Shown in pieces: positions 60,156 to 64,000 of a stretch of 64,000 nt of DNA. Position 1 is the stretch's first letter. Each line of letters begins with the position of its first letter. The notes under the pieces are model-generated. The model saw only the letters and a list, made by a program, of their open reading frames with translations, searched no databases and was not told the DNA's origin. The stretch comes from JADGGV01 sp035715725. GTDB taxonomy: Bacteria; Gemmatimonadota; Gemmatimonadetes; Longimicrobiales; RSA9. A program made the translations under genes and the position numbers. Location: contig DASTKT010000007.1 of the NCBI GenBank assembly GCA_035715725.1, positions 7,593 through 71,592 of the forward strand, in the 5' to 3' direction.

Positions 60156-60368
60156 GATCCGCTCGGTGGTGTAACCCTCGGAGAGATCGTAGCCCCTCTC
60201 GGAGGGGGCGAGCGCCGGCTCCGCCGGGCTCCGCTCGATCACGATAGGCCCTTCGGTCTCGGCGCGTGCCCCGCGGGAATCTGCACGGTTCTCGCGGGGC
60301 GCGCGTGCATCATGGCGCCAGCGGCGCGCGCGTGTGCGGATCTCGACGGGGGAGAAGCGGTCGGGCAT
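60141..60368 (-). CDS. small basic hypothetical protein
   Basis: A 75-residue protein starting at the ATG at 60368, with AGGAG eight bases upstream. It is Arg-rich at the start (RTRARRWRHDARAPRENRADSRG) with a more ordered C-terminal half (GPIVIERSPAEPALAPSERGYDLSEGYTTERIILRP). Function is unknown. It is preceded on its strand by a good promoter and, between the two, an intrinsic terminator, so expression may be attenuated. Confidence 0.5.
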   Translation of the reverse strand: MPDRFSPVEIRTRARRWRHDARAPRENRADSRGARAETEGPIVIERSPAEPALAPSERGYDLSEGYTTERIILRP

Positions 60369-60393
60369 GGACGGGCTCCTGCGGGGGGCAAGC

Positions 60394-60431
60394 AAAAAGG
60401 CGCCGACCCCGCGGATCGGGGGGTCGGCGCC
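60394..60431 (-). terminator. strong intrinsic terminator upstream of the small minus-strand gene
   Basis: On the minus strand, a perfect 12-bp stem (60431-60420 with 60410-60399) closes on a 9-base loop and is followed by five T. It is 26 bases upstream of the ATG at 60368, so it ends or attenuates transcription from the promoter at 60473-60501. Confidence 0.75.
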
Positions 60432-60466
60432 TGCGCGTTCCGCCGCGCCGTGCATCGGCCGGCAGC
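60394..60466 (-). ncRNA. candidate short RNA or attenuator leader
   Basis: A transcript of about 73 bases is implied by the promoter at 60473-60501 (start near 60466) and the terminator at 60394-60431. It has no well-placed gene inside; an in-frame ATG at 60455 would run through the terminator. It is either a small RNA or a leader controlling the 75-residue gene. Confidence 0.4.
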
Positions 60467-60472
60467 AAACAG

Positions 60473-60501
60473 ATGATAACGGCTAAGCCCTTTCAGGACA
60501 A
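60473..60501 (-). promoter_or_regulatory. sigma70 promoter reading leftward
   Basis: On the minus strand, TTGTCC (60501-60496) and TATCAT (60478-60473) are separated by 17 bases. The -10 matches five of six consensus bases. It diverges from the E1-beta promoter, 22 bases away. Confidence 0.6.
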
Positions 60502-60523
60502 GCCGGGGAACCCCTACGGGCGC

Positions 60524-60552
60524 TTGACGAGGGGTACCTGCCCGGCCATTAT
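60524..60552 (+). promoter_or_regulatory. promoter of the 2-oxoacid dehydrogenase E1-beta/E2/lipB operon
   Basis: TTGACG at 60524-60529 and CATTAT at 60547-60552 with 17 bases between. Transcription near 60559 leaves a leader of about 37 bases before the ATG at 60596. Confidence 0.55.
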
Positions 60553-60595
60553 GTCGACCGCGACCGCGCATGGCGAGCCGGCACAAGGAGTCCGA

Positions 60596-61645
60596 ATGGC
60601 CACCGTCTCGGAACCGGTCATCGGGCGCCGGGAGAAGCCCGAGAACCTCCGGCACACGGCGGAGGGCAAGCCGGTCACCTTCCTCGAGGCGATCCGCGAG
60701 GCCCTCTGGGAGGAGATGGAACGCGACCGCGGCGTCTTCCTCCTTGGCGAGGATATCGCGGTCTACGGCGGCGCGTTCAAGGTGACGGACGGCTTCCTGG
60801 AGCATTTCGGCGGCGACCGGGTCGTGGACACGCCGATCAGCGAGGCCGGCTTCACCGGGGCGGCCGCCGGCGCGGCGCACATGGGGCTGCGCCCGGTCGT
60901 CGAGATGCAGTTCATGGATTTCGTGGCGTGCGCGTACGAGCCGCTCACGAACTACGTCGCCACGGCGCGCTGGCGTGGCACGGGCTCATTGCCGCTGGTC
61001 GTGCGCGGTCCCGTCGGCGGTGGGGTCAGGGGTGGGCCGTTCCACTCGCAGAACCCGGAGATGGCGTTCTTCCACACGCCCGGGATCTGCATCGCGTACC
61101 CGTCGACGCCCCGGGATGCGAAGGGCCTGCTCAAGGCGGCGATCCGGCACGACGATCCGGTGCTGTTCTTCGAGCACAAGAAGCTGTACCGGCTGCCGGC
61201 GCTTCGGGAGGTGCTCCCGGCCGAGGATTACGTCGTGCCGCTCGGTCGGGCGCGGCTGCACCGGCCCGGTCGGGACCTGACGATCGTGACGTACGGGATG
61301 ATGGTGCACGAGAGCCAGAAAGCGGCGGAGCGCCTGGCGGGGGAGGGGATCGAGGCCGAGATCCTCGACCTGCGGACGCTGGCGCCGCTCGACGAGGATG
61401 CCATCCTCGAGAGCGTGCGACGGACCAATCGGCTGCTCGTCGTACACGAGGACACGCGCACCGGCGGCATCGCCGGGGAGATCGCCATGCGTGTGAGCGA
61501 GAAGGCGTTCGAGTGGCTGGATGCGCCGATCCTGCGCGTCACCGCCATCGACGCGCCGGTGCCGTTTGCGGCACCGCTGGAGGATTACTTCCTGCCGCAG
61601 GTGGACGACGTGGTGGCGGCCGGCCGCTACCTGGCCCACTACTGA
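60596..61645 (+). CDS. 2-oxoacid dehydrogenase E1 component, beta subunit
   Basis: A 349-residue E1-beta. LGEDIAVYGGAFKVTDGFLEHFG, DTPISEAGFTGAAAGAAHMGLRPVVEMQFMDF, the GGGVRGGPFHSQNPE segment and LFFEHKKLYR resemble pyruvate and branched-chain E1-beta subunits. With E1-alpha it uses thiamine diphosphate to decarboxylate the oxoacid. No E1-alpha gene is adjacent; this gene directly follows its own promoter. AAGGAG lies seven bases before the ATG at 60596. The branched-chain setting of the window makes a branched-chain oxoacid plausible. Confidence 0.9.
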   Translation: MATVSEPVIGRREKPENLRHTAEGKPVTFLEAIREALWEEMERDRGVFLLGEDIAVYGGAFKVTDGFLEHFGGDRVVDTPISEAGFTGAAAGAAHMGLRPVVEMQFMDFVACAYEPLTNYVATARWRGTGSLPLVVRGPVGGGVRGGPFHSQNPEMAFFHTPGICIAYPSTPRDAKGLLKAAIRHDDPVLFFEHKKLYRLPALREVLPAEDYVVPLGRARLHRPGRDLTIVTYGMMVHESQKAAERLAGEGIEAEILDLRTLAPLDEDAILESVRRTNRLLVVHEDTRTGGIAGEIAMRVSEKAFEWLDAPILRVTAIDAPVPFAAPLEDYFLPQVDDVVAAGRYLAHY

Positions 61646-61666
61646 GCGAAACAACCGGAGTCCGAC

Positions 61667-63094
61667 ATGGCCCGAATCGAAGTCCCGATGCCCCAGATGG
61701 GCGAGTCCATTGCCGAGGGCACCGTCTCCAAGTGGCTGAAGAAGCCGGGCGACGCCGTCGCCCGGGACGAGCCGCTGCTGGAGATCTCCACCGACAAGGT
61801 CGACGCGGAGATCCCCGCCCCGGCGGCCGGCGTGCTGGCCGAGGTCGTCGTGAACGAGGGCCAGACGGTGGAAGTCGGCTCGACCCTGGCTTACATCGAG
61901 ACGGAGGCGGGCGCCGCCGCCGCGGCGGCACCCAAGGCGGAGGCGCCCGCACCGGCGCAGCCCCAGGCGCCTGCGGCCGCCGTCGCGGCCGCTCCGCCGC
62001 GCGTCGAGCCGGCCCGCGCCGCGGCCCCGGCCCCGGCTGCGCCGGAGCCGCAGGGGAACGGCCGCGAGGAGACGGCCGACGAGCGGCTGCGCCGCCGCTC
62101 GACGCCGCTCGTCCGGCGCATCGCCGCGGAGCACGGCGTCGACATCGCCGCGGTGGAGGGGACGGGGCAGGGCGGCCGGGTCACGAAGCAGGACATCCTG
62201 TCCTTCCTCGAGCAGCGGGAGGCCGCGCCGGCCGCCGTGCGCGCCGCGGCGCCGGCCGCTCCGGCCGCTCCAGCCGTGGCGAGGCCGCCCGCGCCGGCCG
62301 CCCCGCCGTCCGGCCCGGGCGGGCCGATGAGCGTCGACCAGTTCTGGCGCACGTTCTACGGCAGCGTGGAGCACCCCGAGTTCCCGGCGCGCGAAGGGGA
62401 CGAGCTCGAGCCGATGGACCGCATCCGCCGGCTCACGGCCGACCACATGGTCCGGGCCAAGCGCATCGCGCCACACGTCCACTCGTTCATCGAGATCGAC
62501 TTCACGCAGATCGACCGTGTCCGCGCGGCCAACAAGGCGCGCTGGGAGCAGCAGGGCGTGAAGGTCAGCTACACGGCCTTCGTCGCCTGGGCGGTCGCGC
62601 AGCTCCTGAGGGAGTTCCCGCAGATCAACGCCACGGTCTCCGGGAGCAACATCCTGTACCGCGGCGACATCAACATCGGCATCGCGGTCGATCTGAACCC
62701 CGGCCTGATCGTCCCCGTGGTGAAGAACGCCGACGAGCTGAACCTCGCGGGCGTCGCCAAGCGCATCAACGACCTGGCGGCCCGGGCGCGCGAGAGGAAG
62801 CTCAAGCCCGACGAGATCCAGGCCGCGACGTTCTCGATCACGAACCCCGGCGTCCTCGGCACCGTCGTCGGCATGCCGATCATCCCGGAGGGCACCGCCG
62901 CGATCCTCGGGCTGGGCGCCATCGAGAAGCGCCCCGTCGTCGTGGAAGTCGACGGCACCGACGCCATCGTCATCCACAAGCGCTCGTTCTTCTCTCTGGG
63001 GTACGACCACCGGATCGTCGACGGTGCGGATGCCGCGCGTTTCCTGGCGCGGCTGAAGCAGCTCCTGGAGAATTTCCCGGAGAACGCCGGCTGA
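61667..63094 (+). CDS. dihydrolipoamide acyltransferase (E2) of a 2-oxoacid dehydrogenase complex
   Basis: A 475-residue E2. The lipoyl domain has the lipoylated Lys in STDKVDAEIPAPAAG, followed by an Ala/Pro linker, the peripheral-subunit-binding domain (RSTPLVRRIAAEHGVDIAAVEGTGQGGRVTKQDIL), a second linker, and the catalytic domain ending HRIVDGADAARFLARLKQLLEN with the active-site His. PQMGESIAEGTVSKW is the 2-oxoglutarate/branched-chain type of start. It transfers the acyl group to CoA. It lies 21 bases after E1-beta and is followed by lipB. Confidence 0.94.
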   Translation: MARIEVPMPQMGESIAEGTVSKWLKKPGDAVARDEPLLEISTDKVDAEIPAPAAGVLAEVVVNEGQTVEVGSTLAYIETEAGAAAAAAPKAEAPAPAQPQAPAAAVAAAPPRVEPARAAAPAPAAPEPQGNGREETADERLRRRSTPLVRRIAAEHGVDIAAVEGTGQGGRVTKQDILSFLEQREAAPAAVRAAAPAAPAAPAVARPPAPAAPPSGPGGPMSVDQFWRTFYGSVEHPEFPAREGDELEPMDRIRRLTADHMVRAKRIAPHVHSFIEIDFTQIDRVRAANKARWEQQGVKVSYTAFVAWAVAQLLREFPQINATVSGSNILYRGDINIGIAVDLNPGLIVPVVKNADELNLAGVAKRINDLAARARERKLKPDEIQAATFSITNPGVLGTVVGMPIIPEGTAAILGLGAIEKRPVVVEVDGTDAIVIHKRSFFSLGYDHRIVDGADAARFLARLKQLLENFPENAG

Positions 63095-63126
63095 ACGGGG
63101 AGCGCGCCGCGCGGCCCGCGCGGCGC

Positions 63127-63816
63127 ATGGGACGGCCTATGGAAGTGAGCCTTACGCAGGGCCGCAGGATCCTGGAGGTGCGGCACCTCGGCCGCGTCGC
63201 CTACGCCGAGGGGCTGCGCCTCCAGGAGGAGCTGGTCCGGCGCAGGCGCGCCGGCGAGGTTCCGGACCAGCTCCTCCTCCTCGAGCACCCCCACGTCATC
63301 ACTCTCGGGACCTCGGCTCGCCCCGATCACGTGCTCGTGGACGAGGCCGAGCGCGAGCTGCTCGGCATCGAGCTCTTCGCCACCGGCCGCGGCGGCGACG
63401 TCACCTACCACGGGCCCGGTCAGCTCGTCGGCTACCCGATCCTCGACCTCAAGCCCGATCGCTGCGACCTGCACCGCTACGTGCGCGACCTCGAGGAAGC
63501 GCTCATCCGGGCCATCGCCGACTTCGGCGCCGTCGGCCATCGCAAGCCGGGCCTGACCGGCGTGTGGATCGGCGAGGAGAAGGTGGCCGCGATCGGCGTG
63601 CGCGTCTCGAGCGGGTGGATCACCTCGCATGGCTTCGCGCTGAACGTCGCCACCGACCTCCAGTTCTTCGACGCGATCATCCCGTGCGGCATCCGCGACC
63701 ACGGCGTGACCTCGCTCGCTCGCGTGGTCGACACCGCTCCCTCGATGGCCGAGGTGCGAGCCGCCGTCGCCGAGCGCCTCGCCGAGGTCTTCGAGCGGGT
63801 CGTCGCGCCGAACTGA
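63127..63816 (+). CDS. lipB: lipoyl(octanoyl) transferase LipB
   Basis: A 229-residue LipB, moving octanoate from acyl-carrier protein to lipoyl domains such as that of the adjacent E2. LLLLEHPHVITLGTSARPDHVL, RGGDVTYHGPGQLVGYPILDL, the catalytic Lys in GEEKVAAIGVRV and Cys in DAIIPCGIRDHG are present. ATG 63127 or 63139 may be the start; neither has a strong ribosome-binding site. No lipA is in the window. Confidence 0.93.
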   Translation: MGRPMEVSLTQGRRILEVRHLGRVAYAEGLRLQEELVRRRRAGEVPDQLLLLEHPHVITLGTSARPDHVLVDEAERELLGIELFATGRGGDVTYHGPGQLVGYPILDLKPDRCDLHRYVRDLEEALIRAIADFGAVGHRKPGLTGVWIGEEKVAAIGVRVSSGWITSHGFALNVATDLQFFDAIIPCGIRDHGVTSLARVVDTAPSMAEVRAAVAERLAEVFERVVAPN

Positions 63817-64000
63817 CCGCCGCGCCCCGGCCCGGCGCGGGGTGGGGGTTGCGGCGGAAGCGTGGCGGCGGGTCCCGAAGTCGCTCCGAAGGACTTGCCG
63901 GGGCGGCGCCGGGCGTGTGAACTTGCGGGAGCGCATCCGGGGACAGCGGTCCACGGCCCCGACATGCGCGGTGGCTCGGAGGGACGCCTCCGATTCACCC
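63817..64000. other. end of window, no gene seen
   Basis: I see no supported gene, promoter or terminator in these last 184 bases. A new gene could start outside the window. Confidence 0.4.

Overview
This window is gene-dense, very GC-rich bacterial chromosome with short intergenic gaps, many start/stop overlaps of the ATGA/GTGA type and frequent GTG starts. I see no phage, insertion sequence, CRISPR array or rRNA. There is no decisive taxonomic marker. The combination of AtuA-family proteins, secreted proteins with glycogen-binding (CBM48/AMPK-type) domains, a GWxTD-like secreted protein, TonB-plug outer-membrane proteins and lipoproteins suggests a Gram-negative soil or sediment heterotroph, most likely a Gemmatimonadota-like lineage. 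That placement is inference only.

Layout. (1) 1-18127: branched-chain acyl-CoA metabolism. It holds a MeaB-type G-protein chaperone, a split B12-dependent acyl-CoA mutase whose specificity residues look like isobutyryl-CoA mutase, a methylcrotonyl/geranyl-CoA-carboxylase-type beta subunit, a split AtuA protein, a methylglutaconyl-CoA-hydratase-like protein and an acyl-CoA dehydrogenase. CorC/HlyC, ClpP, RecQ, RNase E/G and a probable catalytically dead alpha/beta hydrolase lie among them. (2) 18128-22055: L21/L27 ribosomal operon, a GWxTD-like secreted protein and small unknowns. (3) 22105-30294, minus strand: an overlapping beta-oxidation operon resembling the lower phenylacetate pathway (PaaF/G/H/J-like plus aldehyde dehydrogenase), a further enoyl-CoA hydratase and a TetR regulator with a probable self-operator. 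(4) 30374-33618: lipoprotein, NfeD, flotillin FloA, and tRNA-Leu(CAA). (5) 33638-38694, minus strand: cupredoxin, DUF4142 lipoprotein, FeoA-like protein, and an ECF sigma / anti-sigma operon in which both the anti-sigma factor and the next secreted protein end in a glycogen-binding domain. (6) 38701-44704: citrate synthase, isocitrate dehydrogenase, leucyl aminopeptidase and a TonB-plug protein. (7) 44725-55055: housekeeping genes (YicC, Gmk, RpoZ, CoaBC, UDG, DnaB, RadA, IspD, Sua5/YrdC, LMW phosphatase, AroE, ComF). (8) 55069-60112: glycolytic genes (Gap, Pgk, TpiA) and SecG. (9) 60130-63816: a divergent promoter region with a probable small RNA or attenuator, then 2-oxoacid dehydrogenase E1-beta and E2, and LipB.

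How it fits together: valine- and leucine-derived acyl-CoAs would feed through the oxoacid dehydrogenase, acyl-CoA dehydrogenase, carboxylase, hydratase and mutase into the TCA enzymes encoded in the middle. The most novel-looking unit is the four-gene operon at 35470-38694. It combines an ECF sigma factor, a membrane anti-sigma whose extracytoplasmic sensor looks like an alpha-glucan-binding CBM48 domain, a secreted CBM48 protein that seems to use a CTG start coupled to the anti-sigma stop, and a secreted Gly/Lys/Pro-tailed protein.

Promoters were read by eye. Several share a -35 close to TTGA and a -10 close to TAnCTT with 17-18 base spacing.
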